Shown here one piece after another: positions 51,503 through 60,501 of a stretch of 64,000 nt of DNA; positions within the stretch are counted from its first letter, which is position 1, and every line of letters begins with the position of its first letter. The translations under genes were made by a program, and so were the position numbers. This stretch comes from Flavobacterium sp. TR2 (GTDB lineage: Bacteria; Bacteroidota; Bacteroidia; Flavobacteriales; Flavobacteriaceae). Below the pieces are notes generated by a model. The model was not told where the DNA came from. It made no database searches and saw nothing but the letters and a program-made list of their open reading frames with translations. The stretch is from contig NZ_CP104307.1 in the NCBI RefSeq assembly GCF_025252405.1, positions 4,836,001 to 4,900,000 of the forward strand. The letters are read 5' to 3'.

Positions 51503-51907
51503 TTAAAGTTTAAGTTGCATTATTGTAAATTCCTGCCCTGCTTTTACAAATGTTTTATGAGTATCTGCAAGCCCTATTTTTTCATAAAAAGACTTTTTAT
51601 TGCTTCTGGCATTACACCAAACATTTTGCAAATCTCTGCTTTTTGCAAACTCCAAAATGTATTTTAAAAGATAACTGGCAATTCCTTTTCCCTGATACTC
51701 CTCTAAAGTAGCCAGTTTTCTAAACTGCATTTCTTTTCCCTCAATAAAACAAGAAACTATAGAAACTAATTTATCTCCTTCAAAAACTCCAAAATGAAAT
51801 CCTGAATCGTCTTCTTCTAACTGTACAAATTCAAAAGGCATATTTGGCCACATTACTTCATGTCTTATCTGCCAGGTATCAGAGGCTTTTATTGCTTTAA
51901 TTTCCAT
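51503..51907 (-). CDS. GNAT-family N-acetyltransferase
   Basis: 134 residues. The acetyl-CoA-binding motif A is clear (FRKLATLEEYQGKGIASYLL, with Q-G-K-G-I), preceded by strand HFGVFEGDKLVSIVSCFIEG and followed by WCNARSNKKSFYEKIGL. It is a single cytoplasmic GNAT domain with unknown acceptor. The gene is isolated. Confidence 0.9.
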   Translation of the reverse strand: MEIKAIKASDTWQIRHEVMWPNMPFEFVQLEEDDSGFHFGVFEGDKLVSIVSCFIEGKEMQFRKLATLEEYQGKGIASYLLKYILEFAKSRDLQNVWCNARSNKKSFYEKIGLADTHKTFVKAGQEFTIMQLKL

Positions 51908-52062
51908 TGCTACTTATTAAATCTGCTCAAAAATAGCGCATTAAAAAAGAAAGCCAAAATCAAAACAGGCTAATCTTCAAATCTTTACAAAAAATAAATC
52001 AGACAAATCGCTCATTTCTAATTCATTATGCTTATTTTTATGGGACCAAAAAACAAATCCCT

Positions 52063-52626
52063 ATGAAAAAATTCTTTTTAGCAGCTTTTTTATGCATTTG
52101 TGCTAATGGCTTTGCGCAGCTGATACAAATTGGACCGCAGTTTTCGACTAATATTACTTCTGTCGATACAAAAAATTTTAGCTCCGATCATACTAATACT
52201 GGAGTTGGTTTTGCCGCATTTGCGCGAGTAAATCTCCTGCTTTTTTATGCTCAGGGCGAATTTGGGTATGCCAAAAATAGTTTTAGCGTTTATCAAGACG
52301 GCGTGGGTGAAACCGAATTTAAACTGGCCGGAACTGATGCTACATTAATTGCAGGTTACAAACTCATTCCGCTAGGAAAAGCTGGAAATATTAGGCTTTT
52401 TGTGGGTTACAATTGGAAGAATTATTCAGACATCAGCAGCAGCAATAATCTTAACTCCATAGCATTTGAAAGAAACAATCACAGTGTGCTTGGAGGTGTC
52501 GGAGTTGATGTTTGGAGGCTCACTTTTGATGTAAGATACCTTGCAGGACTAAGCGATATAGATGCTTCTGACCGTGAAATTAAAACTGGAGTAACTAACC
52601 TCTCACTTGGATTCAAATTTTTATAA
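52063..52626 (+). CDS. Outer-membrane beta-barrel protein (PorT-like / OMP_b-brl)
   Basis: 187 residues with a signal peptide (KKFFLAAFLCICANGFAQ) and alternating strand pattern through the mature part (GVGFAAFARVNLLLFYAQGE; HSVLGGVGVDVWRLTFDVRY), ending LGFKFL with the terminal aromatic residue of barrel proteins. This suggests an eight-stranded barrel in the outer membrane of unknown role. It is monocistronic and convergent with the next gene through a shared terminator. Confidence 0.82.
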   Translation: MKKFFLAAFLCICANGFAQLIQIGPQFSTNITSVDTKNFSSDHTNTGVGFAAFARVNLLLFYAQGEFGYAKNSFSVYQDGVGETEFKLAGTDATLIAGYKLIPLGKAGNIRLFVGYNWKNYSDISSSNNLNSIAFERNNHSVLGGVGVDVWRLTFDVRYLAGLSDIDASDREIKTGVTNLSLGFKFL

Positions 52627-52640
52627 TAGATAAAACCATA

Positions 52641-52671
52641 AAAAAAGGGAATCAATTGATTCCCTTTTTTT
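52641..52671. terminator. Bidirectional intrinsic terminator
   Basis: AAAAAAGGGAATCA pairs with TGATTCCCTTTTTT around a tight AT loop, between convergent genes. Confidence 0.88.
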
Positions 52672-52679
52672 ATGACCTT

Positions 52680-53297
52680 TTATTGGATCTTTACATAATA
52701 ACTTTCTTCGTTATCAGCATTTATCTTCTGTATCCCGGCATCTGTTTTAACTGCTATATTAATAACGTGCAGCACATCCGATTTTTCATTAAGGCTGCAG
52801 TTCCAGATTGTTCCGTCTGAAAGGATAATTTCTGAAAATACAGATACGGTGCAGTTTGAATTATTATAGACTAAATTTTCTGTTTTTAGCAGTTTTTTTA
52901 CTTTCGTTTTTTTGTCTACTTCATAAAACAGTATTTCGTTTTCTTTAATTTCTACCAACTCATCAGTGCTCGATCCATTATTGGTGTTTGATGAAGCTGC
53001 AGACCAAACTGGCTGATTTCCTGTTCTTTTCCAAGTTCCAACAGCACGATCTAAAATTTGTTTTCTCAAAACCTCGCGTAAAGTATCTACTTTGCTAAAG
53101 GCATCTTTTCCAATTTCATTATCTGGTTTAATCTTAGCCGCTAAAGAGAATAAATCGATTGCTTTTACAAAATCGGATTTTTTGTAATAAGAAACAGCTA
53201 ATTCATATTTGCTTTTTTGAAAAGCTGTTTTTTGATCAGTTTGTCCAAAGAACTGAAATGTACTTAGCAATACAATCAGCACAAATGTATTTTTCAT
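52680..53297 (-). CDS. Hypothetical secreted protein with short TPR segment
   Basis: 205 residues: signal peptide (FVLIVLLSTFQFFGQT), then one or two TPR-like helices (SKYELAVSYYKKSDFVKAID, LFSLAAKIKPDNE), and from about 85 a beta-rich domain (VGTWKRTGNQPVW, then ENEILFYEVDKKTKVKKLLK) that could be a lipocalin-like barrel. Function unknown; periplasmic or outer-membrane associated by its signal. Isolated gene. Confidence 0.65.
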   Translation of the reverse strand: MKNTFVLIVLLSTFQFFGQTDQKTAFQKSKYELAVSYYKKSDFVKAIDLFSLAAKIKPDNEIGKDAFSKVDTLREVLRKQILDRAVGTWKRTGNQPVWSAASSNTNNGSSTDELVEIKENEILFYEVDKKTKVKKLLKTENLVYNNSNCTVSVFSEIILSDGTIWNCSLNEKSDVLHVINIAVKTDAGIQKINADNEESYYVKIQ

Positions 53298-53461
53298 TAA
53301 AAAATGTAGGTTTTTTATTATTTTGCAAACCTAATCTTTTTTCGATAATTATCTTTACGGTTTTCCGTATTTTTGATTATTATTAATTATTCTAAACAAT
53401 TAACGTTATATCATTAAAAACAAAACAGCATTATTAACAAATTCATTAAAAATAACTCATT

Positions 53462-55339
53462 CTATTTAACAAGTAGAATATTATTTTCAGGGGTTGCATC
53501 CATAAAAATACCGCCATCAAGCTCAATTTTTTCTATCTTTTTTGCGCTTTTCAAAATTATTTTGGCTGTTTTTTGATTTTTCTCCCAAATTAATGGCGTC
53601 TGATGCACTATTGCTTTAGATTTATCAGCGTAGGTAATCACAACATCAAACGGAATTGCAAAACCTCCTATATTTTCTACTGTAATAGTTTTCTTATCGG
53701 CAGAGAGTCCTTTTACGGCTATATCCAAATAATTGTTGGTAAAGAACCAGTTGTTAAAAAACCAATTTAAATTCTTTCCTGTCGCAGTGCTAAATGAATT
53801 AAAATAATCCCACGGAATTGGATGTTTACCGTTCCAAGTATCCATATACGCGTGCAATGCCTTTTTAAACAAGTCATCTCCCAGCATATCTTTTAAAGCC
53901 AGGTAAGAAAGAGATGCTTTGCCGTACGAATTATTTCCGTAACCTGCTCCAGAAACTTGTGTCGACATGGTTATAATAGGCTGATCCTGTTCGGCAGAAC
54001 GGTCGTTTATATAATGTTTAACTCTGAATTCTTTATAAAATTTATCAGCAGCCTCTTTTCCGTGCTCTGCAATTCCAATTAAATATTCAAAAGTTGTTGC
54101 CCATCCTTCATCCATAAAAGCATAACGCGTTTCATTGATTCCCATATAAAAAGGAAAATAAGTATGCGCTACTTCATGATCTTGAACCAATTGCGCAAAA
54201 ATAGGATCTCCTGTTTCAGAATCGTTACACATCATTGGATACTCCATATCTGCAAAACCTTGAAAAGCGGTCATTTTGGAAAATGGATACGGAACTCCTG
54301 GCCAATTGTTAGAAAACCAATCTAAAGCGTATTGATTATTTTTTACTGAATTTACAAAATCGGTTCCTGTAACATTGTAAGCTGCCTGAACACTCGCGCG
54401 ACGGTTTGTTTTCTTATCAACCACAACACTGCTGGCATCCCATAAATAATGATCACTTAGACCAAAACATACATCTGAAATATTTTTAGCTTCAAATTTC
54501 CAGACGTTCCAATCATATTGCTTGGTTACGATTCCGCTTTTCATTTCTTGTTCGTTTGCAATATGCAGAATTTCATCAGTTGAATAAGATTTCTTCAAAC
54601 GTGAAGCAAATTCTGGCTGTAAAACCTCATCTGGATTTAGCAAATCGCCTGTTGCATAAACGACATAATTTTTTGGCGCTTTTACAGAAAAAACATAGTC
54701 ATTAAAATCGTTGTAAAATTCCTGACGGTCTGTGTGCGGCAATCTGTCCCAGCCATTATAATCGTCATAAACTGAAACGCGAGGATAACTGTATGCTACA
54801 AAGAAAGTTGTCTCGTCAATCTGTCCTTCTCTACCGCTTTCTTTAGACAATGGATAATTCCACTGAATATTTATAGTCGTTTTTGAATTGGGCAAAATCG
54901 GTTTTTGCAATTTTACGTTTCCAACTGTTCCCCAATTTCTAGCGTCTTCTTTATACAATTCATTTTCTACTTTCAATGAAGTAATCGTTAATCCATCGCT
55001 TAAAAAATCGTTACTTACATCGCTTCCGCGAGACGATGATGGTTTATGAAGATTGTTTACAAAACGAATAACAAGATTTCTGAGCGTATCTTTGCTATTG
55101 TTTTCGTAAATGATCGTTTCTGTCCCGCTAACTAATCTGGTTTTAGGGTCAACAGAAATTTCCATATTATAATTTCCGCGGTTTTGCCAATAGTTTACGC
55201 CCGGTTTCCCGTCTTTAGAACGCGTTCCGTTCTCGAAGGCTTTTTTTATATTTCTTGGCATATAAAGCTCTTGGGCAATGGTATCTTGAGCAAAAAGAAC
55301 AAATGCTATTAAGGCAAATTGCAAAAATTTCTTTTTCAT
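53462..55339 (-). CDS. M1-family zinc metallopeptidase, secreted
   Basis: 625 residues with a signal peptide (QFALIAFVLFAQDTIAQ). The catalytic zinc site is complete: HEVAH in QDHEVAHTYFPFYMGINE, with the third zinc ligand in FMDEGWATTFEYL 18 or so residues later. The N-terminal beta saddle domain shows MEISVDPKTRLVSGTETIIY, as in aminopeptidase N. The GAMEN exopeptidase motif is replaced by something like GFADMEYPM, which is seen in Bacteroidota M1 members. It likely degrades peptides outside the inner membrane. Confidence 0.92.
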   Translation of the reverse strand: MKKKFLQFALIAFVLFAQDTIAQELYMPRNIKKAFENGTRSKDGKPGVNYWQNRGNYNMEISVDPKTRLVSGTETIIYENNSKDTLRNLVIRFVNNLHKPSSSRGSDVSNDFLSDGLTITSLKVENELYKEDARNWGTVGNVKLQKPILPNSKTTINIQWNYPLSKESGREGQIDETTFFVAYSYPRVSVYDDYNGWDRLPHTDRQEFYNDFNDYVFSVKAPKNYVVYATGDLLNPDEVLQPEFASRLKKSYSTDEILHIANEQEMKSGIVTKQYDWNVWKFEAKNISDVCFGLSDHYLWDASSVVVDKKTNRRASVQAAYNVTGTDFVNSVKNNQYALDWFSNNWPGVPYPFSKMTAFQGFADMEYPMMCNDSETGDPIFAQLVQDHEVAHTYFPFYMGINETRYAFMDEGWATTFEYLIGIAEHGKEAADKFYKEFRVKHYINDRSAEQDQPIITMSTQVSGAGYGNNSYGKASLSYLALKDMLGDDLFKKALHAYMDTWNGKHPIPWDYFNSFSTATGKNLNWFFNNWFFTNNYLDIAVKGLSADKKTITVENIGGFAIPFDVVITYADKSKAIVHQTPLIWEKNQKTAKIILKSAKKIEKIELDGGIFMDATPENNILLVK

Positions 55340-55429
55340 AAATAATTCTTAGGACTTTAAATTGTTTTGTATATAAGACTGCTCTTTTAAAGCAATGTTA
55401 CAAATTTAACTATTAATTGTTAATGGAGA

Positions 55430-55513
55430 ATTGTGAAATGTGAAATGTTAGATGTGAAAAACTACTTTTAGATCTTGCCTTTCAATTTTCACTTTTCACA
55501 ATTTACTTTTCAC
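55430..55513. repeat. Inverted-repeat intergenic element
   Basis: GAGAATTGTGAAATGTGAAA at the left is roughly matched in reverse by TTTTCACTTTTCACAATTTA at the right, giving a long imperfect palindrome in the gap between the M1 peptidase and GapN-like genes. Confidence 0.55.
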
Positions 55514-55514
55514 A

Positions 55515-55554
55515 AAAAAAGAAAAAACCGTCTGTTGCAAAAAGAAACAGACGG
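55515..55554 (-). terminator. Intrinsic terminator of the GapN-like gene
   Basis: On the minus strand CCGTCTGTT pairs with AACAGACGG and is followed by T-rich sequence, about 30 bases beyond the stop codon. Confidence 0.82.
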
Positions 55555-55583
55555 CATCTACAATTAATATATAACCTTGATAA

Positions 55584-57164
55584 CTACAAAATATAATCTG
55601 TATTAATAAAATTAGATTCCTTGCTGTTAAGCAATTCCTGCAAAATCTCATTATTATAATCGATATCTTTTGACGCTACAAACGTACGGATTGAAAATGA
55701 ACGCAAAGCATCTGGAATACTTAAAGTTCCCACAGCTGAATCTTTTCTTCCTGTGAAAGGGAAAGCGTCTGGTCCTCTTTGGCAAGAACTGTTTAAGTTT
55801 ACTCGACAAACTAAGTTTACCAAAGCGTCAATTAGTGGCGCCAGAGTTTTGATGTCTTTGCCAAACAAACTTACTTGCTGTCCGTAGTTTGATTCTGCCA
55901 TATCTTTCAATGGTTCTTTAATATCTTTGAAAGAAAGCACAGGAACAACTGGTCCAAACTGTTCTTCGTGATACACTCGCATTTCTTTGTTTACTGGATA
56001 CAGAACCGCTGGAAAAATATAGTTTTCAGTATGTTTTCCTCCTTTTTCATTTATCACTTTAGCTCCTTTATGAACCGCATCATCAATTAACCCCTGAATA
56101 TATTTTGGCTTATCTGTTTCTGGAAGCGGCGTTAAAGACACTCCTTTTTCCCAAGGATTTCCAAAAACCAAGCTGTCTACTTTTTCAGCAAAACGTTTGT
56201 TGAACTCTTCTCTAATCGATTCGTGAACGTATAATACTTTTAAAGCTGTACAACGCTGTCCGTTAAAAGATAAACTTCCTGTAATACATTCCTGAATAGC
56301 CAAATCTAAATCGGCATCTGGAAGAATAATCGCTGGATTTTTAGCTTCTAAACCTAAAATCAGACGCAATCTGTTTTTGTTCGGGTGCTGATCTTGTAAA
56401 GCAATCGCCGATTTGCTGTTTCCAATTAATGCTAAAACATCAATTTTTCCAGATTTCATAATCGGAGAAGCCACCTCGCGTCCTCTACCGTAAACAATAT
56501 TGATTACTCCTTTTGGAAAACTGCTTCTGAAAGCTTCTAACAATGGCGAAATAAATAAAACACCATGTTTAGCTGGCTTGAAGATTACCGTATTTCCCAT
56601 AATAAGAGCTGGAATCAGCAAGGAGAAAGTTTCATTCAAAGGATAATTGTAAGGTCCAAGACACAATACAACTCCAAGAGGTCCACGACGAATCATGGCG
56701 TTTACTCCCTGAACTTTTTCAAAGTGCGAACTGCGTCCGTTTAATTCTTTGTAGCTTGCAATAGTATCGTAAATATATTCTACTGTTCTGTCAAACTCTT
56801 TTTGCGAATCTCCCAATGATTTTCCAATTTCCCACATTAAGTATTTTACCACTTCTTCGCGGGTTTCTTTCATCTGCTTCACAAATTTTTCCATGCATTT
56901 GATACGATCCACTACTTTCATAGTTGGCCATAACCCTTGTCCCATATCGTATGCATTAGTAGCAGCTTCGACAACTTCTGCTGCTTCTTTTTCTCCCATA
57001 AAAGGAATAGATCCTAATAAAGTCGGCGAATACTTTTCGGTTGAAGAAATAGTCGAAAACACAGGTGTGGTTTGCCCTGTCCATTGTTTCAATTCTCCAT
57101 TTACAAGATAAGTATCTTGATTTATCAGCGCATTAATCTGATATTCTTCTGGTATAAAACTCAT
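55584..57164 (-). CDS. gapN: NADP-dependent glyceraldehyde-3-phosphate dehydrogenase (GapN-like aldehyde dehydrogenase)
   Basis: 526 residues. The aldehyde dehydrogenase core is intact: NAD(P)-binding [36 protein letters not shown], the general base glutamate in [12 protein letters not shown], and the nucleophilic cysteine in [26 protein letters not shown] and [20 protein letters not shown] are features of the non-phosphorylating GAPDH subgroup, which oxidises glyceraldehyde 3-phosphate directly to 3-phosphoglycerate with NADP, giving NADPH. The substrate assignment is family inference; other aldehydes are possible. Cytoplasmic, monocistronic. Confidence 0.85.
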   Translation of the reverse strand: MSFIPEEYQINALINQDTYLVNGELKQWTGQTTPVFSTISSTEKYSPTLLGSIPFMGEKEAAEVVEAATNAYDMGQGLWPTMKVVDRIKCMEKFVKQMKETREEVVKYLMWEIGKSLGDSQKEFDRTVEYIYDTIASYKELNGRSSHFEKVQGVNAMIRRGPLGVVLCLGPYNYPLNETFSLLIPALIMGNTVIFKPAKHGVLFISPLLEAFRSSFPKGVINIVYGRGREVASPIMKSGKIDVLALIGNSKSAIALQDQHPNKNRLRLILGLEAKNPAIILPDADLDLAIQECITGSLSFNGQRCTALKVLYVHESIREEFNKRFAEKVDSLVFGNPWEKGVSLTPLPETDKPKYIQGLIDDAVHKGAKVINEKGGKHTENYIFPAVLYPVNKEMRVYHEEQFGPVVPVLSFKDIKEPLKDMAESNYGQQVSLFGKDIKTLAPLIDALVNLVCRVNLNSSCQRGPDAFPFTGRKDSAVGTLSIPDALRSFSIRTFVASKDIDYNNEILQELLNSKESNFINTDYIL

Positions 57165-57202
57165 AATTTGGTTATTTAATGGTCTGGTAATTCTATTATC
57201 AA

Positions 57203-57235
57203 AAGAAAAAAGAGGCTTTTTTATTGCCTCTTCTT
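57203..57235 (-). terminator. Intrinsic terminator of the rhodanese gene
   Basis: On the minus strand GAGGC pairs with GCCTC across AATAAAAAA, flanked by A-rich and T-rich tracts; it lies just after the rhodanese stop and before the GapN-like gene. Confidence 0.7.
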
Positions 57236-57238
57236 CTT

Positions 57239-57550
57239 TTATGGTTGTACTGTCTCACCTTCCCAATCTAGGATTCCTCCAAGCAGATTGTAGGCGTTTT
57301 CTATACCTAACTCGTTCATAATCTGGCAAGCTTTTGCGCTTCTCGCCCCAGAACGGCAGTATACATAATAATTTTTATTTTTGTCTAATTCTTCTATTTC
57401 ATAGATAAATGCCTGCCCTTTATTGATATCAATATTTAGAGCATTCTCAATGTAGCCGTCATTAAATTCGTCTTCAGTTCTTACATCAAGTATAACTGCA
57501 TTTTCGTCAGCCTCTAGCTGAGCAACCCAATCTTCTTGTGATAAATTCAT
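57239..57550 (-). CDS. Rhodanese-like sulfurtransferase domain protein
   Basis: 103 residues, one rhodanese domain: [20 protein letters not shown], then the active-site loop [13 protein letters not shown] with the persulfide-forming cysteine, and [13 protein letters not shown]. Such stand-alone cytoplasmic domains carry sulfane sulfur. The genes for a Crp/Fnr regulator (divergent) and a TauE/SafE permease lie nearby, a grouping often seen with sulfur handling in Bacteroidota. Confidence 0.93.
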   Translation of the reverse strand: MNLSQEDWVAQLEADENAVILDVRTEDEFNDGYIENALNIDINKGQAFIYEIEELDKNKNYYVYCRSGARSAKACQIMNELGIENAYNLLGGILDWEGETVQP

Positions 57551-57900
57551 AGTAAAATGTGTTTTTGTAAAATTACGACGTTTCTATATATAAAAAACGT
57601 ACCAAATGCGATTTCGATTATTATTCTCAGAAAACGTTTTAGAGAAAGTATTATAATCAGTGAATTACAAATTTAGTTACTATTTTTAAAAATTCAGCCT
57701 ACAAAATCGATAGAAAATAGGATTTCTTCATTTACACAGATTACAATGCAAATCTAGTTTTCTTTCAATTAATACCATCTGAATCCATTATCTTTGTAAA
57801 AAATCATATCAATTAATCTCTTTTTGATAAAAGTGACATCTGTCTGTCCGAGCGGAATCGAGAACCTAAACAACTCTCCCGAAGCCTCGAAAAGTGCGAT
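57551..57900. other. Divergent intergenic region with a promoter for the Crp/Fnr gene
   Basis: This 350-bp AT-rich gap contains TATCTTTG at 57789-57796, an exact TAnnTTTG -7 box. It would give a leader of about 100 bases before the ATG at 57901. The leader's last part (CTGTCCGAGCGGAATCGAG) is GC-richer than its surroundings. No gene is supported. Confidence 0.45.
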
Positions 57901-58548
57901 ATGACAAAATCATTAAAAACAATGCAGCATCCATTAAAAAACATATTTCCTAATTTTTCTAACGAACTGATCGCTACAATTGAAGAAAACGGAAGTCTTC
58001 AGGATTTTGAAGCCGGAACCATTTTAATGCGTACCGGGCAGTATATTAAAAATACCGTTTTGATCATTAAAGGTAAAATCAAAATATATCGCGAAGGCGA
58101 AGACGGCGGAGAGTTTTTAATGTATTACTTACAGCCTGGACAAGCCTGTGCCATTTCGATGATCTGCACTGCTAAAAGCGAAAAAAGCCAGATTATGGCA
58201 AAAGTAGTCGAAGATGTTACTGTCATGATGATTCCGCTACAATTGATGGACAAATGGATGATGGAACACCGCTCTTGGTACGAATTTGTAATTGAAACTT
58301 ATCGAAGTCGTTTTGAAGAAGTTTTGGAGGTGGTCGACAATATCGCTTTCCGTTCTATGGATGAAAGGTTAGAATTCTACTTAAAAAGACATTCTGATGC
58401 CTGTGGCTGTTCTGAAGTAAATTTATCGCATCAGGAAATTGCAACCGAATTGAATACTTCTCGAGAAGTAGTTTCCAGATTACTCAAGAAAATGGAACAG
58501 CGCGGTCTGGTAAAACTCAACCGAAACCAGATTGAGTTATTGAAATAG
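57901..58548 (+). CDS. Crp/Fnr-family transcriptional regulator
   Basis: 215 residues. A cyclic-nucleotide-binding-like domain (FEAGTILMRTGQYIKNTVLI, KGKIKIYREGEDGGEFLMYY, LQPGQACAISMICTAK) precedes a winged helix (NLSHQEIATELNTSREVVSR, LLKKMEQRGLVKL). Cysteines are at SMICT and in SDACGCSE near 160; they are not in the N-terminal Fnr iron-sulfur pattern but could respond to sulfur or redox. Translation could also begin at ATG 57922. The divergent rhodanese gene and downstream TauE/SafE gene are plausible targets. Confidence 0.92.
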   Translation: MTKSLKTMQHPLKNIFPNFSNELIATIEENGSLQDFEAGTILMRTGQYIKNTVLIIKGKIKIYREGEDGGEFLMYYLQPGQACAISMICTAKSEKSQIMAKVVEDVTVMMIPLQLMDKWMMEHRSWYEFVIETYRSRFEEVLEVVDNIAFRSMDERLEFYLKRHSDACGCSEVNLSHQEIATELNTSREVVSRLLKKMEQRGLVKLNRNQIELLK

Positions 58549-58555
58549 TTATTTT

Positions 58556-58935
58556 TTCTGCCACGAATTCACGAATTAGCGCCAATTTGTTTCTGTCTAG
58601 ATTGGGAAAAATAAAATTCGTGAATTCGTGGCGAAAAAAAACATCCCTTCTTGTCAGGCTGAGCAAAGTCGAAGCCCTACAAAACATTTCGACTTCGCTC
58701 AATGTGACAGAATAATTCGTGAATTCGCAGCGAAAAAAAAATATTTCCTCTTGTCTGGCTGAGCGAAGTCGAAGCCCTACAAAACATTTCAACTTCGCTC
58801 AATGTGACAGAATAATTCGTGAATTCGCGGCGAAAAAAAATATTCCCTCTTGTCAGGCTGAGCGTAGTCGAAGCCATACAAAACATTTCGACTTCGCTCA
58901 ATGTGACAGAATAATTCGTGAATTCGTGGCGAAAA
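58556..58935. repeat. Palindromic repeat array, three 99-100 bp units
   Basis: A leading palindrome (CCACGAATTCACGAATT at 58561, with AATTCGTGAATTCGTGG at 58614-58631) is followed by units starting at 58622, 58721 and 58821 and ending near 58932. Each has a hairpin CTGAGCGAAGTCGAA / TTTCGACTTCGCTCA and ends AATTCGTGAATTCG. The hairpin is the same as in the array at 10.7-11.4 kb, and a lone copy of TTCGTGAATTCGTGGC is at 61411-61426. Reading frames crossing this area on both strands are artefacts. Confidence 0.9.
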
Positions 58936-59005
58936 AAAATCTTCTGTGATAAATGTTACTGTAGATTTCTAATTTCCGAAGCAACTTTGCATTAAAACAA
59001 ATGCA

Positions 59006-59791
59006 ATGGAATATTTAGGATTTTTCGCTTCAATCGTAATTGGAATCACACTGGGCTTAATTGGCGGAGGCGGTTCTATTCTAACTATTCCAATTTTAGT
59101 TTATTTATTCAAAGTAAATCCTGATCAGGCTACTTCTTATTCCCTTTTTATTGTCGGATTAACAGCTTTATTTGGCAGTTACAGCCATTATAAAATGGGA
59201 AATCTGAAATTAAAATCGGCACTGTATTTTGCAGTTCCTTCCGTTGTTTCGATTTTGATAATCCGCGAAGTCATTTTTCCTCAAATTGCAGCTACTTTAT
59301 TTTCGGTTGCCTCTTACACTGTCTCGAAAGATTTTCTAATTATGATTATCTTCTCTATTCTAATGATTACAGCAGCAATTTCAATGATTAAAAAAAATCA
59401 GCCTGAAATAAAATCTGCAGAAACCAATTATTCGCAGCTGAGCTTAATCGGCTTTTTAGTCGGAATCGTAACTGGTTTTCTGGGTGCTGGCGGCGGATTC
59501 TTAATTATTCCCGCTTTGCTTTTCTTTGCCAATCTACCCATGAAACAAGCCGTTGGAACTTCTTTGCTAATCATTACAATTAACTCATCAATAGGTTTTG
59601 CAGGCGATTTATATATCGGAACACCTATAAATTATACTTTTTTATTGAGTGTTTCTGCTATGGCTTTAATCGGAATGTTTATCGGAAGCCAGCTTTCTAA
59701 AAAAATTGACGGCACCAAATTAAAACCTCTTTTCGGATGGTTTGTTCTCGTAATGGGATTTTATATTATCGCCAAAGAAGTTCTATTTTAA
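59006..59791 (+). CDS. TauE/SafE-family membrane permease (sulfite/sulfonate or organic anion exporter)
   Basis: 261 residues with seven or eight membrane helices arranged as two repeats, each opening with a glycine-rich motif: GITLGLIGGGGSILTIPILV and GIVTGFLGAGGGFLIIPALL, the family hallmarks. The second half contains MKQAVGTSLLIITINSSIGF. Members export sulfite, sulfoacetate or similar anions. With rhodanese and Crp/Fnr genes nearby a sulfur-related role is likely but not proven. Confidence 0.92.
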   Translation: MEYLGFFASIVIGITLGLIGGGGSILTIPILVYLFKVNPDQATSYSLFIVGLTALFGSYSHYKMGNLKLKSALYFAVPSVVSILIIREVIFPQIAATLFSVASYTVSKDFLIMIIFSILMITAAISMIKKNQPEIKSAETNYSQLSLIGFLVGIVTGFLGAGGGFLIIPALLFFANLPMKQAVGTSLLIITINSSIGFAGDLYIGTPINYTFLLSVSAMALIGMFIGSQLSKKIDGTKLKPLFGWFVLVMGFYIIAKEVLF

Positions 59792-59835
59792 AATAACACT
59801 CCAAAAAAGTTAATTTTAGTTTCACTTGTAGAGTA

Positions 59836-59868
59836 ATCTTTGTCAAAGCATTAAACTTTGACAAAGAT
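59836..59868. terminator. Perfect 13-bp hairpin between convergent genes
   Basis: ATCTTTGTCAAAG pairs without mismatch with CTTTGACAAAGAT over CATTAAA. It sits between the permease gene and the convergent HTH gene. It has no T tract, so it may terminate weakly or stabilise 3' ends. Confidence 0.6.
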
Positions 59869-59882
59869 GAAGCTAAAAACTT

Positions 59883-60269
59883 TTAAATTTCTCCAAATTT
59901 ATCTTTATAGCGTTCCAATTCTATTTCAGTTCGAGAAAGCAGTTTTTCTAGCAATTGAATTTTATCTTCATAAAGTTCTTTTATGATCGAAGTATTATCT
60001 GCATTAATTAAAATGCTTCCATTATTATTTCCAGTTATTTTATTAAAACTATTAAAGTACTTATCGTAATCAAAACTAATTATGTCTTCTACGCTGACGT
60101 CTAAAATCCGTCCTATTTCAACCAATTTTTCATAACTCAAAGAAGTTTTTCCTTTCTCAATTTTACTGTAACCCGCTTGAGTTACACCTAATCTTTCTGC
60201 CATATATTCTTGAGTATAATTTTTTAACTCTCTAATGTTTTTAATCTTGCTTTTAATTGTTGTGGCCAT
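59883..60269 (-). CDS. XRE-family helix-turn-helix regulator with C-terminal coiled coil
   Basis: 128 residues. Residues 5-65 are an HTH_3 domain (IRELKNYTQEYMAERLGVTQ, AGYSKIEKGKTSLSYEKLVE), and residues 90-128 form a coiled coil likely to dimerise (ELYEDKIQLLEKLLSRTEIE). A perfect 10-bp inverted repeat lies 23 bases upstream of its start and is a candidate autoregulatory operator. Targets are unknown; the small-protein genes upstream on the same strand are candidates. Confidence 0.88.
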   Translation of the reverse strand: MATTIKSKIKNIRELKNYTQEYMAERLGVTQAGYSKIEKGKTSLSYEKLVEIGRILDVSVEDIISFDYDKYFNSFNKITGNNNGSILINADNTSIIKELYEDKIQLLEKLLSRTEIELERYKDKFGEI

Positions 60270-60291
60270 AATTTTTCTGATTTGGGATCAT

Positions 60292-60338
60292 GTATAGTTA
60301 AAACAGCCAGCCGTTAATTTGTAACGACTTAACTATAC
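60292..60338. promoter_or_regulatory. Inverted repeat, candidate operator of the HTH regulator
   Basis: GTATAGTTAA at 60292-60301 is perfectly complementary to TTAACTATAC at 60329-60338, with an inner GTTA/TAAC pair between them. It lies just upstream of the HTH gene. Confidence 0.55.
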
Positions 60339-60386
60339 TTATTTTTGGGTATTCGTTAAGCTACTTCATAATGAACATACTATGAA

Positions 60387-60488
60387 TTAGCGTTTTGTTA
60401 ATTTTTTCTTTTTGATGATAAAACAACCATATATCAATGCTGCCATTATGAAAAAAACATCATAATGGAAAATATCAAATACAAACAT
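60387..60488 (-). CDS. Possible 33-residue membrane protein
   Basis: The minus-strand frame from ATG 60488 encodes MFVFDIFHYDVFFIMAALIY followed by a span end and KKKKLTKR: one hydrophobic helix and a basic tail, the pattern of real small membrane proteins. It starts 13 bases after the stop of the 134-residue membrane protein gene, so the two could be co-expressed. Evidence is limited to composition and spacing. Confidence 0.4.
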   Translation of the reverse strand: MFVFDIFHYDVFFIMAALIYGCFIIKKKKLTKR

Positions 60489-60501
60489 CTCTGATTTTTT
60501 C

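Noticed and set aside
58517..58949. Overlapping open frames on both strands encoding repeated ERSRS/EVEMF peptides
   Set aside because: They are translations of the palindromic repeat units; open frames arise because the 99-bp unit is a multiple of three, and no start signal or family supports them.
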